Below, one piece after another: positions 1 through 7,779 of a stretch of 21,316 bases of DNA. Made by a program: the position numbers and the translations under genes. The notes under the pieces are model-generated. The model saw only the letters and a list, made by a program, of their open reading frames with translations. It was not told the DNA's origin and searched no databases. Source of the stretch: Pseudomonadota bacterium (GTDB taxonomy: Bacteria > Pseudomonadota > Alphaproteobacteria > Rhizobiales > Beijerinckiaceae); assembly GCA_023423995.1 (NCBI GenBank), contig JAFAEL010000226.1, positions 1 through 21,316 of the forward strand, given 5' to 3'. Positions within the stretch are counted from its first letter, which is position 1; every line of letters starts with the position of its first letter.

Positions 1-612
<612 letters not shown>

Positions 613-613
<1 letters not shown>

Positions 614-924
614 TGTCCTGGCTCTCGCGTCTCTTCGGCGGCGGCAAGGAGCAGGAGGCTGCCGCCCCTGCCCCGACGGCCGAGATCGAGCATCGCGGCT
701 TCACGGTTCGGGCCGAGCCCTACAAGTCCGAGGGCGGCCAGTACCAGGTCGCCGGCACGGTGCTGAAGGAGATCGACGGCGAACAGCGCGAACACAGCTT
801 CGTCCGCGCCGACCGCCTCGCCTCGCTGGAAGACGCGACGGCGATGTCGCTCCAGAAGGGCCGCCAGATCGTTGACGAGCAGGGCGAGCGGGTGTTCAAG
901 CAGCCATCGGCGAAGCGGAGCTGA
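613..924 (+). CDS. HlyU-family small protein
   Basis: This 103-residue protein starts at an ATG sharing one base with the rpoD stop (TGATG). It opens with [11 protein letters not shown] and an Ala/Pro-rich linker, then a compact domain from about residue 28 ([20 protein letters not shown]) to 96 ([11 protein letters not shown]). This matches my recollection of the HlyU family (PF10115), named after the Vibrio haemolysin activator. Alphaproteobacterial members are short orphan proteins whose DNA binding is mostly unproven, so 'transcriptional regulator' should not be taken as shown here. There is no signal peptide or membrane segment. A longer ORF in this frame starting at position 70 lies inside rpoD and is an out-of-frame shadow before residue 1 of this protein. 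The tight overlap suggests translation coupled to rpoD. Confidence 0.8.
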
Positions 925-1064
925 GCTTCTCGAGGGGCTCTGTGCGCCGAGCTTGTTGTGCCGTCCACGAGTGCCGATACACGCAACAACTTCGGGTGGT
1001 GCTTACCTAGCGTTCTTCAGCGTTCCAGCGTATATCAAAGGAGGCTCAACACGGGGAAGCAAAC

Positions 1065-1163
1065 ATGATCCGCTTCTGGTTCGTCACTCTCGCTCTCGCG
1101 CTAATGACCTTCGCGGTGGTTGCCGACGCGGTCGCGAAGCCATCGGTGAGCGGCGGAATCTAG
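1065..1163 (+). CDS. Candidate 32-residue signal-peptide-like or membrane microprotein
   Basis: This short ORF begins MIRFWFVTLALALMTFAVVA and ends KPSVSGGI: one hydrophobic stretch (about residues 3-20), an Ala-x-Ala-type site near residues 22-24, and an eight-residue polar tail. It could be a one-helix inner-membrane peptide or a signal peptide with a tiny mature product. A purine-rich stretch (GGGGAAG at 1053-1059) lies five bases before the ATG. A stronger AAAGGAGG (1037-1044) is about 20 bases upstream, too far for ideal spacing. The ORF stands alone between hlyU and the convergent membrane-protein gene. No family was recognised. The hydrophobic pattern is unlikely by chance in this GC-rich DNA but not conclusive. 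Confidence 0.4.
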   Translation: MIRFWFVTLALALMTFAVVADAVAKPSVSGGI

Positions 1164-1197
1164 CTTGCTGAGCCGCGGCGGAGCCATCAAACGGGGT

Positions 1198-1214
1198 ATC
1201 CGACAACATCGGAT
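1198..1214. terminator. Weak hairpin between convergent ORFs
   Basis: ATCCGA (1198-1203) and TCGGAT (1209-1214) form a 6-bp stem around the loop CAACA. It lies 3 bases beyond the stop of the leftward 1218-3149 gene and 34 bases beyond the 32-residue ORF. There is no T-tract on either strand, so termination is only suggested by position. Confidence 0.25.
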
Positions 1215-1217
1215 CCG

Positions 1218-3149
1218 TTAGCAGCGGGATGCTCCGTTCACCGCTTCGAGTGCTTTCGTCGTCGCGTCGAAGTTTCTGACGCTTTCCGCCCGATCGAAGC
1301 GCCTGTTCTGCATCTTCTGCATATCGGATCGGGCCATGGACTTGCGCCGATCCGCGTTGTGATGAGTCGGCTGCCTGAACAGAATCGCCCGGCGCTTCCT
1401 GGCGGCATTCTTCGCTTTGCATAGGTGCATGATCTTCATCTCCGATGAATCGCTCCTCTCCGCCAGAACAGCGTACGCGAGGTACGCCGTACTGTAGAGC
1501 ACATCTTTCCGATCCTCCGCCCGATCTGACGAATCTTCGAAGCACTCCGGAGCAGCACGATCGATCTCCTTCACCCACCGCTCCCAATCGTGCCAGTCGA
1601 GCCGCTCATCGTGGCCATGCTTTCGCGACAGAACGGCCGAATAGTTTACAAAATTGTTCGCTGCTTCGACGTGCGTCCTGAGAAATGACCTGAGATGTAC
1701 TTTCTCCCGCAGCGCGAGGCACACGTGGCCTGAGCCATTGGCCTCTAGGTCCTTCTTTGCGCCCTCATAATCATCAACAACATTCTTCCACCCGCGCACA
1801 TCTAGGATCTGCTTTCCAAGTTCGACCTGTCGCCGCGCGATGTCCGCGGCATATCCGAGATCCGGATCCTCGAGCCTGCTCCTGAAGAGAAGCTGGGCCA
1901 AGTTCGTTGTGCCGCGCCAGACGGCGAACCGCTCGTCAGGATGGTGCTCAAGACGAGCCTCGGCCCCCTCGAGCCACCGCTCGACGGTGCGCAGGGCCCC
2001 GGTCAGTTCCCCATCGAGGGCGAGAGACCATGCCATCGCACTGGCGCCATAAGGTAGATTCCCCTGGAATATCTCCCCGGGTCCTCCACTCTGGCGGATC
2101 CTATTCAATCCAGTCCGGACTTTCGCGATTTTCTGGCGGCATTCTTCCCGGCTCCGAGACACCTGACTTTCACTGTCACCGATGGCTCGGTATGGCGCCT
2201 GATCGCCCGGCCCTGATGTCGCAGCTTGCATCTTGCCTGGCCCAATGCGCGAATTCAGCGATGTCGAGGGAAGCGGATCGCAGATCGCCGGCTTCAAGAG
2301 ATCGTTCAACTGGCCCTCAAACTCGTTCCAGGACGCGAGATAGAGGCGGTGAACTTCAGCGCCGACCGGCTCTTGTTTGTGAGCGCTATCCATCCTGGCT
2401 GCGAAGCTCTTCATCGCTCTCGTGAATCGAAGCGCCCTCGCCTCGGAACCGACCTGCGGCTCGACCTCGTGCAAGTCAGCCAGTATCTCTGCCGCAGGAG
2501 CAACGACTTCCTGCGCGAAAAGGAGTTCTGCCCGCAGGTTCGGCAGGCCCCGGCCCCTATCGTGGCCAACGGTCTGGGCCCAGTTCCTGGCATCGTACTC
2601 GACCATACGGCCCAATATCTTGAACGGCTCGAGTCCCCATGCGACTCGGCTCGATCCTGCCTCGGGAGCGCTGCGGGTGACGGAGGCGAGCGGATCCGCC
2701 TGTCTCGGAGGTTGCGCCACGGTCGTCGAGGTAAACTGAACGCTCGACCCGGCTAGCGTGAAGCTCTGCATCCTCCTGAGCCAGCCGTATCGTGCGTCAG
2801 TGATCACAAGGATGACGAGGAGCACCACCAGACTGAACGTAGCAAGGATCGGGGTAGCCTGCGAACTATCGGCAGCCAGGAAAGAGAATATGTAAATTGA
2901 TATGACGCCGACGCTTATCCCACCAACAAATTCTAATAATTGGTGCCTTACAAATCCAAATACAAGTTGAACCGCGCAATCTGCGTACGATTCGTCAACA
3001 TGATTTAGCACGTGCATCGCAACTACAAACAAGGCAAGAAAAATCACTAAACAAAGCACAAAAACAAGAAAATTACCTGGCGGATAAGGCGTGACGGTCA
3101 CAACGATAGAAACCGTTACGCCGAGGAGGAGGCCAGAAAGGAACAACAT
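1218..3149 (-). CDS. Unrecognised four-helix membrane protein with large soluble C-terminal region
   Basis: The product is 643 residues and I recognise no family. The first ~120 residues hold four likely transmembrane helices (about 2-20, 25-47, 70-92 and 97-117). A Ser/Thr/Pro/Ala-rich linker follows (about 130-165), then ~480 residues of charged, apparently helical, soluble sequence. Residues ~370-490 (around LTGALRTVERWLEGAEARLE and later AADIARRQVELGKQI) have Ala/Leu/Trp spacing reminiscent of TPR-like helical hairpins, which is only an impression. The C-terminus is strongly basic (KNAARKRRAILF, ADRRKSMARSDMQK). Base composition differs from the flanks: the membrane-coding 3001-3060 segment is only 23/60 G+C by hand count. 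The ATG at 3149 lacks a clear Shine-Dalgarno and sits two bases after the stop of an upstream ORF, so coupling is possible. Its length without stops against a less biased composition argues that it is real. Confidence 0.75.
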   Translation of the reverse strand: MLFLSGLLLGVTVSIVVTVTPYPPGNFLVFVLCLVIFLALFVVAMHVLNHVDESYADCAVQLVFGFVRHQLLEFVGGISVGVISIYIFSFLAADSSQATPILATFSLVVLLVILVITDARYGWLRRMQSFTLAGSSVQFTSTTVAQPPRQADPLASVTRSAPEAGSSRVAWGLEPFKILGRMVEYDARNWAQTVGHDRGRGLPNLRAELLFAQEVVAPAAEILADLHEVEPQVGSEARALRFTRAMKSFAARMDSAHKQEPVGAEVHRLYLASWNEFEGQLNDLLKPAICDPLPSTSLNSRIGPGKMQAATSGPGDQAPYRAIGDSESQVSRSREECRQKIAKVRTGLNRIRQSGGPGEIFQGNLPYGASAMAWSLALDGELTGALRTVERWLEGAEARLEHHPDERFAVWRGTTNLAQLLFRSRLEDPDLGYAADIARRQVELGKQILDVRGWKNVVDDYEGAKKDLEANGSGHVCLALREKVHLRSFLRTHVEAANNFVNYSAVLSRKHGHDERLDWHDWERWVKEIDRAAPECFEDSSDRAEDRKDVLYSTAYLAYAVLAERSDSSEMKIMHLCKAKNAARKRRAILFRQPTHHNADRRKSMARSDMQKMQNRRFDRAESVRNFDATTKALEAVNGASRC

Positions 3150-3151
3150 GC

Positions 3152-3550
3152 TCAGCCCGGTATCCGGTAGGCGGCCGATGCCATTGCCGAACGCGATGGG
3201 GCTTGCTGACTCCCGAGCCGCTGCGGCTCAGCCTTGCTCCAGCTGTCAGCGTGACACGATGGCGACGGGCCACGCGTTCTTGGAAGGGCGGGGCTCTGAC
3301 CGGGATCTTCAATATATGACCGCCGGGGTTGAAAACAGGAAGGCGTCCAATCGGCACGCAGGCGCTCAGGCATAGGGCGTAGTGGACGCCGTTTCGCATA
3401 CAACCGTGCGCCGCCGAGCGCCATGGATTGAGCTAGGTTCCCAACATGCACGACCGCGTCGGGCGCCCTTACCTCGCTCCAAGTGCCGCTCTGGCGGATG
3501 ACGATGCGCTTGGATGAGCGCCGAGATTTCGTGCTTCCAGCTCTCTCCAT
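3152..3550 (-). CDS. Doubtful small ORF directly upstream of the membrane-protein gene
   Basis: An ORF of about 132 residues runs from ATG at 3550 (MERAGSTKSRRSSKRIVIRQ; a TTG at 3556 adds two residues) to a TGA at 3154-3152, two bases before the next gene's ATG. The tight junction and the promoter-like block upstream favour a real two-gene unit. Against it, the residues are dominated by Arg, Ser and Pro, third codon positions are not consistently GC, no Shine-Dalgarno is visible, and no family is recognisable. It may be a degraded gene, a leader that couples translation, or simply open by chance. Confidence 0.25.
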   Translation of the reverse strand: MERAGSTKSRRSSKRIVIRQSGTWSEVRAPDAVVHVGNLAQSMALGGARLYAKRRPLRPMPERLRADWTPSCFQPRRSYIEDPGQSPALPRTRGPSPSCHADSWSKAEPQRLGSQQAPSRSAMASAAYRIPG

Positions 3551-3559
3551 GACCAATTC

Positions 3560-3613
3560 GCGCCCTTAAGGCGCACAACACAACCTTAAGTTTGCAAACA
3601 CGTCAAGCGGTCC
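3560..3613 (-). promoter_or_regulatory. Operator-like promoter region reading left toward the membrane-protein gene
   Basis: On the minus strand a TTGACG (3606-3601) could be a -35 box. Just downstream is a perfect 10-bp palindrome, GTTTGCAAAC (3590-3599). Two copies of CCTTAAG on the + strand, at 3564-3570 and 3584-3590, are exactly 20 bp (two helical turns) apart. The first overlaps an inverted repeat, GCGCC/GGCGC (3560-3564 and 3570-3574). No good -10 hexamer sits at 17 bp from the TTGACG (TTGTGT is the best candidate). The arrangement resembles a regulated promoter, but the regulator is unknown. Confidence 0.35.
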
Positions 3614-3632
3614 CTCGCTCAATCTTAAACGC

Positions 3633-3667
3633 AAGAGGCCGCGCTCCCATGGGGACCGCGGCCTCTT
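3633..3667 (-). terminator. Strong hairpin terminator downstream of the FadL-type gene
   Basis: AAGAGGCCGCG (3633-3643) and CGCGGCCTCTT (3657-3667) are exact reverse complements, giving an 11-bp stem with a 13-base loop. It lies 33 bases past the stop of the leftward outer-membrane gene. Only short T-runs follow on either strand, so it could stop transcription from both sides. It also marks the boundary between the islet and the conserved gene. Confidence 0.75.
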
Positions 3668-3700
3668 CATTATGGCTCGCCGGCTCTCGCCGGCCGCAGC

Positions 3701-4993
3701 TCAGTACTTGCGGATGATCGGTGCGGGTTCGGCGACCTTCGGATCGTCCCAGCGATAGCGGGCCGAGAAGGAAACGAGGTTCACGTCGGCCTGCACGTCG
3801 CCGAAGAACGGGATGGCGCCGTTGTAGAGCGGGTTCCCGGGTGCGATCGCGATGCGCTTGTTCCCGACCGCGAAGTAGTGGGCGTAGGACGCGTTGAGCG
3901 TCAGCTTGTCATTCCAGGCGTAGCTCGCGCCGACCGACGCGTGGACCCGGTCCGTGTCCGGCAGTCGCGTGGAGCGGTTGCTCGCGTCCATCGGCGACCA
4001 CTCGTAGCCGACGCCGGCCCGCAGGGCGAGCTGCGGGTTCCACTGGTACTCGCCGCCGAGCGATACGAGGTAGCCGTCCTTGTAGTTGAGCGGGAACGAT
4101 CCGATCGCCGTTCCGGTCGCATCGGCACGGATCGCCGGGGCGCGCAGGCGGCTCCAGTTCATCCACTCGAAGGCGGCGCTCAGCCGGAAGTCGGGCGTGA
4201 TCGCCTGGGTGACGCCGAAGGTCAGCTGGTCGGGCAGGCTGACCTTCACGCGGATCGGGACCACCCCGACGGCCGGGTTGCGGAACGTGCCCGTAAGGCT
4301 GTGGTCGATCGTGGAGCGATAGCCGACGCCGAGGACGGTACCGGGGGTCGGCGTGACGGTGACGCCGACCGTTCCGCCCGCGGCCCAATCGTCGCCTTCG
4401 AGGATGGCGTTCCCGGCACCCGGCAGCGGACCGAGGCCCGTGTTGAGGCGCACCTTGAAGTACTGGACCACCGGGCCGGCGCCAATGGAGAGCCAGTCAT
4501 TCACCTTGTAGGCGACGAGCGGAGCGAAGCTCAGCGACACGATCCGGGAGGAGCGGGAATAGGTCTGGCCGGCCCAATTGACGTTCGGCTTGGTCACGCT
4601 GCCGAAAGGGGCCGCGCTCGCGATGCCGACCCAGATCCGGTCGGTGAGCTGGCGGGAGCTGTAGGTCGCCGGGACCGCCGCGTCCTGCGCGACGTCGCCG
4701 GAGCCGCCGAAGCCGATCGTGGGCGTCGGCAGGGTGGGCGTGATGCGCGCATAGGCGTCCACGTACGTGATGTTGTACTCGCTCTGGAAGCCCGGGTGCA
4801 TCGTGAGCGTGGCCGGGTTCCAGAAGGCCGAGGAAACGCCGGCGGCGCCCGCCGCGGCACCCGCATAGGCCTGACCGATCGCGATCGTGCTCTGGCTCCG
4901 AAGGCCGAAGGCGCCCGCCTGGGCGCCTCCCGTCGCTCCGGCCAGGATCCCCGCCGACGCAGCCCCGACCAGCAGTGAACGGCCAAACCTCAT
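3701..4993 (-). CDS. FadL/OmpP1-family outer-membrane transport protein
   Basis: This 430-residue beta-barrel channel would take hydrophobic compounds (long-chain fatty acids, aromatics) across the outer membrane. A signal peptide spans residues 1-26 (MRFGRSLLVG to GGAQA). It is followed by the family's mature N-terminus, GAFGLRSQSTIAIGQAYAG, the plug region that in FadL gates the lumen, and the WNPATL motif at residues 58-63, equivalent to FadL's conserved NPA. Alternating polar/hydrophobic strands run to the C-terminus (SFSARYRW, then a short tail ending RKY). Length fits the family. The frame stays open upstream to 5158, but the start at 4993 is preferred because GAGGAAA (4997-5003) precedes it at good spacing and it places the signal peptide at the N-terminus. 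It is divergent from the FAH-family gene, whose substrate class (acyl/aromatic breakdown products) could be related, though this is only a neighbourhood inference. Confidence 0.9.
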   Translation of the reverse strand: MRFGRSLLVGAASAGILAGATGGAQAGAFGLRSQSTIAIGQAYAGAAAGAAGVSSAFWNPATLTMHPGFQSEYNITYVDAYARITPTLPTPTIGFGGSGDVAQDAAVPATYSSRQLTDRIWVGIASAAPFGSVTKPNVNWAGQTYSRSSRIVSLSFAPLVAYKVNDWLSIGAGPVVQYFKVRLNTGLGPLPGAGNAILEGDDWAAGGTVGVTVTPTPGTVLGVGYRSTIDHSLTGTFRNPAVGVVPIRVKVSLPDQLTFGVTQAITPDFRLSAAFEWMNWSRLRAPAIRADATGTAIGSFPLNYKDGYLVSLGGEYQWNPQLALRAGVGYEWSPMDASNRSTRLPDTDRVHASVGASYAWNDKLTLNASYAHYFAVGNKRIAIAPGNPLYNGAIPFFGDVQADVNLVSFSARYRWDDPKVAEPAPIIRKY

Positions 4994-5250
4994 TCGTTTC
5001 CTCAAATCGTCTGTCGGATACTGCGAATCGCTGTACCCCGGAAGGTGTAGTGACTGTGTAGGAGCCACGCACTTGCCGCAATCTTCGGCAGTGCCGATCT
5101 CCGCGGGATACACCGGGGCAGGCGGGAATCCGGCCACTCCGTTGCGCCGCGGCCACATTTTTGCCGCGCCTTCCGGGAGCTCGATCGGCTAGGGATATTG
5201 CAGCCAAGGATTCCGACGCTACAGATCGGGGCCGCCAGGGAGGATTGTCG

Positions 5251-6096
5251 ATGAAGCTCGTGCGCTACGGAGAGGCCGGTCGGGAAAAGCCGGGGCTTGT
5301 GGCTTCGGACGGTTCGATCCGGGACCTCTCGGGCAAGATCCGGGACATCGATTCAGAGGCGCTGTCCTCAGGCTTCTCGGCCCTACGTGGCCTAGACCCG
5401 TCGAGCCTCCCTGCCGTCCCGGCGGGCACGCGCCTCGGCTGCCCGGTGGCACGGGTCGGCCATTTCATCGCCGTCGGCCTCAACTATGCCGATCACGCCG
5501 CGGAGGCCGGACAGCCCATTCCTGCCGAGCCGATCCTGTTCTCCAAGGCGCCGTCCTGCATCGTCGGGCCGAACGACGACGTGATCATCCCGAAGGGTTC
5601 CAGCAAGACGGATTGGGAGATCGAGATCGCGATCGTGATCGGGCGCCGGGCCTCCTATGTCGGCGCCAGCGAAGCGCTGAGCCATGTCGCTGGCTACACG
5701 GTCTGCAACGACGTCTCCGAGCGGGAATTCCAGTTGGAGCGGTCGGGCCAATGGATGAAGGGCAAGGGCTGCCCAACCTTCGGTCCGCTCGGTCCCTGGC
5801 TGGTCACGCCGGACGAGATCCCGGACGTGCAGAACCTCGCCATGTGGCTCGACGTGAACGGCGAGCGGATGCAGACGGGGAACACCAACACGATGATCTT
5901 CGACTGCGCGCAGATCGTCTCCTATTGCTCGCAGTTCATGACACTCGAGCCGGGCGACGTGATCACGACCGGCACGCCTCCGGGCGTGGGCCTCGGCATG
6001 AAGCCGCCGCGCTACCTGAAGCCGGGCGACGTCGTGACGCTCGGGATCGAGAAACTCGGCGAGCAACGCCAGAACATAAAGGCATTCCAGGCCTGA
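5251..6096 (+). CDS. Fumarylacetoacetate hydrolase-family protein
   Basis: This cytoplasmic enzyme of 281 residues belongs to the FAH superfamily. A short N-terminal domain (MKLVRYGEAGREKPGL) is followed by the catalytic fold from about residue 70 (GHFIAVGLNYADHAAE). The metal-binding acidic residues are visible: E123 and E125 in DWEIEIAIVIGR, and D154 in CNDVSERE. The GTPPGVGLGMKPPRYLKPGD segment near the C-terminus is typical. Overall it most resembles the subgroup annotated as 2,4-diketo-3-deoxy-L-fuconate hydrolase or 'ureidoglycolate lyase', with 2-hydroxyhepta-2,4-diene-1,7-dioate isomerase as another possibility. The exact substrate cannot be read from sequence. The start is set by AGGGAGGA nine bases or less upstream of the ATG; an in-frame ATG at 5161 is rejected. 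Its TGA overlaps the next gene's ATG by one base. Confidence 0.92.
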   Translation: MKLVRYGEAGREKPGLVASDGSIRDLSGKIRDIDSEALSSGFSALRGLDPSSLPAVPAGTRLGCPVARVGHFIAVGLNYADHAAEAGQPIPAEPILFSKAPSCIVGPNDDVIIPKGSSKTDWEIEIAIVIGRRASYVGASEALSHVAGYTVCNDVSEREFQLERSGQWMKGKGCPTFGPLGPWLVTPDEIPDVQNLAMWLDVNGERMQTGNTNTMIFDCAQIVSYCSQFMTLEPGDVITTGTPPGVGLGMKPPRYLKPGDVVTLGIEKLGEQRQNIKAFQA

Positions 6097-6806
6097 TGAC
6101 CGAACCGCTGTTTCGGGACGACGCCTACCTTCGCGCCGCCCCCGCCACCGTCATCGCCGTGACGCCCGAGGGCGGCATCGTGCTCGACCGGACCGTCTTC
6201 TACGCGCAGGGCGGGGGCCAGCCCGGCGATGTCGGCCGGCTCCTTCGCCAGGACGGCTCCGCGATCCAGGTTGCGAACGCCGTCTACGGGCCGGACCGGG
6301 CGAGCATCGTGCACGTGCCGGCGCCGGACCAGGCGCCGCTGCAGGTCGGGGAGCAGGTCACGGCCGAGCTCGATTGGGAGAGGCGCTTTCCCCGCATGCG
6401 GGTGCATACCGCCCTGCACCTCCTCAGCGTGGTCCTGCCCTACCCGGTCACCGGCGGGTCGATCGGCGACGGCGATGGCCGGCTCGACTTCGACATCCAG
6501 GAAGCCGGGCTCGACAAGGCCGAGTTGACCGAGAAGCTGCAGGCGCTCGTCGACCGCGATGCGCCGGTCTCGTTCCGCTGGATCACGGACGAGGAACTCG
6601 ATGCCAATCCCGGGCTGGTGAAGACCATGTCCGTGAAGCCGCCTCGCGGATCCGGCCGCGTGCGCCTCGTCGAGATCGACGGGATCGACCTCCAGCCCTG
6701 CGGCGGCACCCATGTTCGGCGCACGGGCGAGATCGGGCAAGTCGTCGTCAGCGACATCGAGAAGAAGGGCAAGCAGAACCGCCGCGTCCGGATTCGGCTG
6801 GGCTGA
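6096..6806 (+). CDS. Stand-alone alanyl-tRNA editing protein (AlaX type)
   Basis: This is a 236-residue trans-editing hydrolase related to the editing domain of alanyl-tRNA synthetase. The family removes Ser or Gly mistakenly attached to tRNA-Ala. The GGGQPGD motif lies at residues 39-45 (FYAQGGGQPGD), the HxxxH zinc/catalytic pair at H104 and H108 (HTALHL), and the second metal pair at C202 and H206 (CGGTH). The N-terminal GGGQ segment together with both metal motifs places it in the medium-length AlaX-M class, whose members are about this size. No aminoacylation domain is present. The ATG overlaps the preceding stop (TGATG), so it is translated with the FAH-family gene. That pairing has no obvious metabolic logic and may simply be a housekeeping operon. 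Confidence 0.92.
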   Translation: MTEPLFRDDAYLRAAPATVIAVTPEGGIVLDRTVFYAQGGGQPGDVGRLLRQDGSAIQVANAVYGPDRASIVHVPAPDQAPLQVGEQVTAELDWERRFPRMRVHTALHLLSVVLPYPVTGGSIGDGDGRLDFDIQEAGLDKAELTEKLQALVDRDAPVSFRWITDEELDANPGLVKTMSVKPPRGSGRVRLVEIDGIDLQPCGGTHVRRTGEIGQVVVSDIEKKGKQNRRVRIRLG

Positions 6807-6823
6807 GTTCTGCGCGTCACGGT

Positions 6824-6837
6824 CGGGCCCAGGCCCG
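6824..6837 (+). terminator. Short hairpin between alaX-type gene and sulfurtransferase gene
   Basis: CGGGC (6824-6828) and GCCCG (6833-6837) can form a 5-bp stem with a 4-base loop, 17 bases after the upstream stop. No T-run follows. At most it is an attenuator, or chance in GC-rich DNA. Confidence 0.2.
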
Positions 6838-6890
6838 CCGGCCCCAATCCGGAAGCAGCGCCTCGCGGACAAGCGGGGCAGGAGCACAAC

Positions 6891-7739
6891 ATGGCCAGGA
6901 TCGACATCGTCTCCCCGCAATGGCTTGCGGAGCGCTTCGGCGACCCGAGCGTGGTCGTGCTGGACGGATCCTATTACCTGCCGACGCAGGGGCGCGACGC
7001 AGATGCCGAGTACCTGGAGGCGCATATTCCGGGTGCGATCCGGTTCGACATCGATACCGTGAAGGACAGGTCGTCGCCCCTCCCGCACATGCTGCCGGAG
7101 CCCGACGAGTTCGCGGCCGCGGTCGGCGCGATGGGCATCTCCGACCAGCACACGATCGTGGTCTATGACGGGCTGGGCCTGTTTGCGGCACCGCGCGTCG
7201 CATGGACGTTCCGGACCTTCGGCGCGCCTCGCGTCGCCGTGCTCGATGGCGGCCTTCCGGCCTGGCGGGAAGCCGGCTTTCCGGTAGAGCGCGGCGAGCC
7301 GGAGCCGCGAGATCCCGTCGAGTTCACGCCGCGCTACGACGAAAGCGCGGTCGCCAGCCGCGAGGACGTCGCGCGTGCGCTCGCGGAGGGCACCGCCCTC
7401 GTCCTCGATGCGAGGTCGCCCGCCCGTTTCTCCGGGGAGGAACCCGAGTACCGGCCGGGCCTGCGCTCGGGCCACATGCCGGGCGCCCGGAACCTTTATT
7501 ACGGAAACCTCCTTCGCGAGGGACGCATCGCCGATGCGGCGGAGATCGAAGCGGCGCTCGCGGCCGCCGGCGTCGACGGATCCCAGCCGATCGTGACGAC
7601 CTGCGGCTCGGGCGTCACGGCCGCCATCCTGGTGCTTGCGATCGAGCAGACCGGCCGGCCGGCGCCTGCCCTCTATGACGGGTCCTGGGCGGAATGGGGC
7701 TCCCGGGACGACACGCCCGTCGCCACCGGCCCGGCCTGA
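6891..7739 (+). CDS. sseA: 3-mercaptopyruvate sulfurtransferase-type tandem rhodanese
   Basis: This 282-residue cytoplasmic sulfurtransferase has two rhodanese domains: an inactive N-terminal one (about 5-130; EYLEAHIPGAIRFDID is a characteristic stretch) and a catalytic C-terminal one (about 155-280; SGHMPGARNLYY). The active-site loop is CGSGVTA with the persulfide cysteine at C238. This loop is the signature of 3-mercaptopyruvate sulfurtransferases, whereas thiosulfate sulfurtransferases (rhodaneses) carry CRKGVT. It therefore probably moves sulfur from mercaptopyruvate to cyanide, thiols or thioredoxin in cysteine catabolism. AGGAG lies upstream of the ATG (gcaggagcacaac), fixing the start. 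It is 84 bases beyond the AlaX-type gene on the same strand, perhaps in the same transcript, and converges on the MFS gene. Confidence 0.92.
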   Translation: MARIDIVSPQWLAERFGDPSVVVLDGSYYLPTQGRDADAEYLEAHIPGAIRFDIDTVKDRSSPLPHMLPEPDEFAAAVGAMGISDQHTIVVYDGLGLFAAPRVAWTFRTFGAPRVAVLDGGLPAWREAGFPVERGEPEPRDPVEFTPRYDESAVASREDVARALAEGTALVLDARSPARFSGEEPEYRPGLRSGHMPGARNLYYGNLLREGRIADAAEIEAALAAAGVDGSQPIVTTCGSGVTAAILVLAIEQTGRPAPALYDGSWAEWGSRDDTPVATGPA

Positions 7740-7767
7740 GGGCGGCCCGCTCACCTGGATGCCGCCC
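7740..7767. terminator. Hairpin between convergent sulfurtransferase and MFS genes
   Basis: GGGCGGC (7740-7746) and GCCGCCC (7761-7767) form a 7-bp stem with a 14-base loop, directly after the sulfurtransferase stop and 12 bases beyond the MFS stop. There is no T-tract. Its position between convergent genes supports a bidirectional terminator. Confidence 0.4.
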
Positions 7768-7779
7768 CGTGACCCTGTA

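Larger units (their letters stand above)
3150..3632. other. Stretch without a confident gene upstream of the membrane protein
   Basis: Apart from the doubtful ORF and the operator-like sites described separately, I see no convincing coding sequence here. ORFs on both strands (around 3091-3375 on +, 3073-3399 and 3366-3581 on -) are short, Arg/Pro-rich and mutually overlapping. No transposase fragment, terminal inverted repeat or tRNA was seen. Confidence 0.5.

Noticed and set aside
872..1171. 99-residue + strand ORF spanning the end of hlyU
   Set aside because: It overlaps hlyU out of frame, has Ser/Arg-rich composition and no ribosome-binding site; the embedded 32-residue ORF in another frame is more plausible.
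1164..3632. Mobile element explanation for the islet
   Set aside because: No transposase, integrase, terminal inverted repeat, flanking direct repeat or tRNA target was found; atypical composition alone is not enough.
3878..4978. 366-residue + strand ORF opposite the FadL-type gene
   Set aside because: It is antisense to a protein with a clear signal peptide and family motifs, and its own sequence is Arg/Gly/Ala/Asp-rich without domains, a usual shadow in high-GC DNA.
4994..5158. 55-residue N-terminal extension of the FadL-type protein
   Set aside because: It would bury the signal peptide, while GAGGAAA sits correctly before the ATG at 4993.
6012..7754. 580-residue - strand ORF
   Set aside because: It lies antisense to the AlaX and sulfurtransferase genes, which carry intact catalytic motifs; the ORF product is low-complexity Arg/Gly/Asp-rich.
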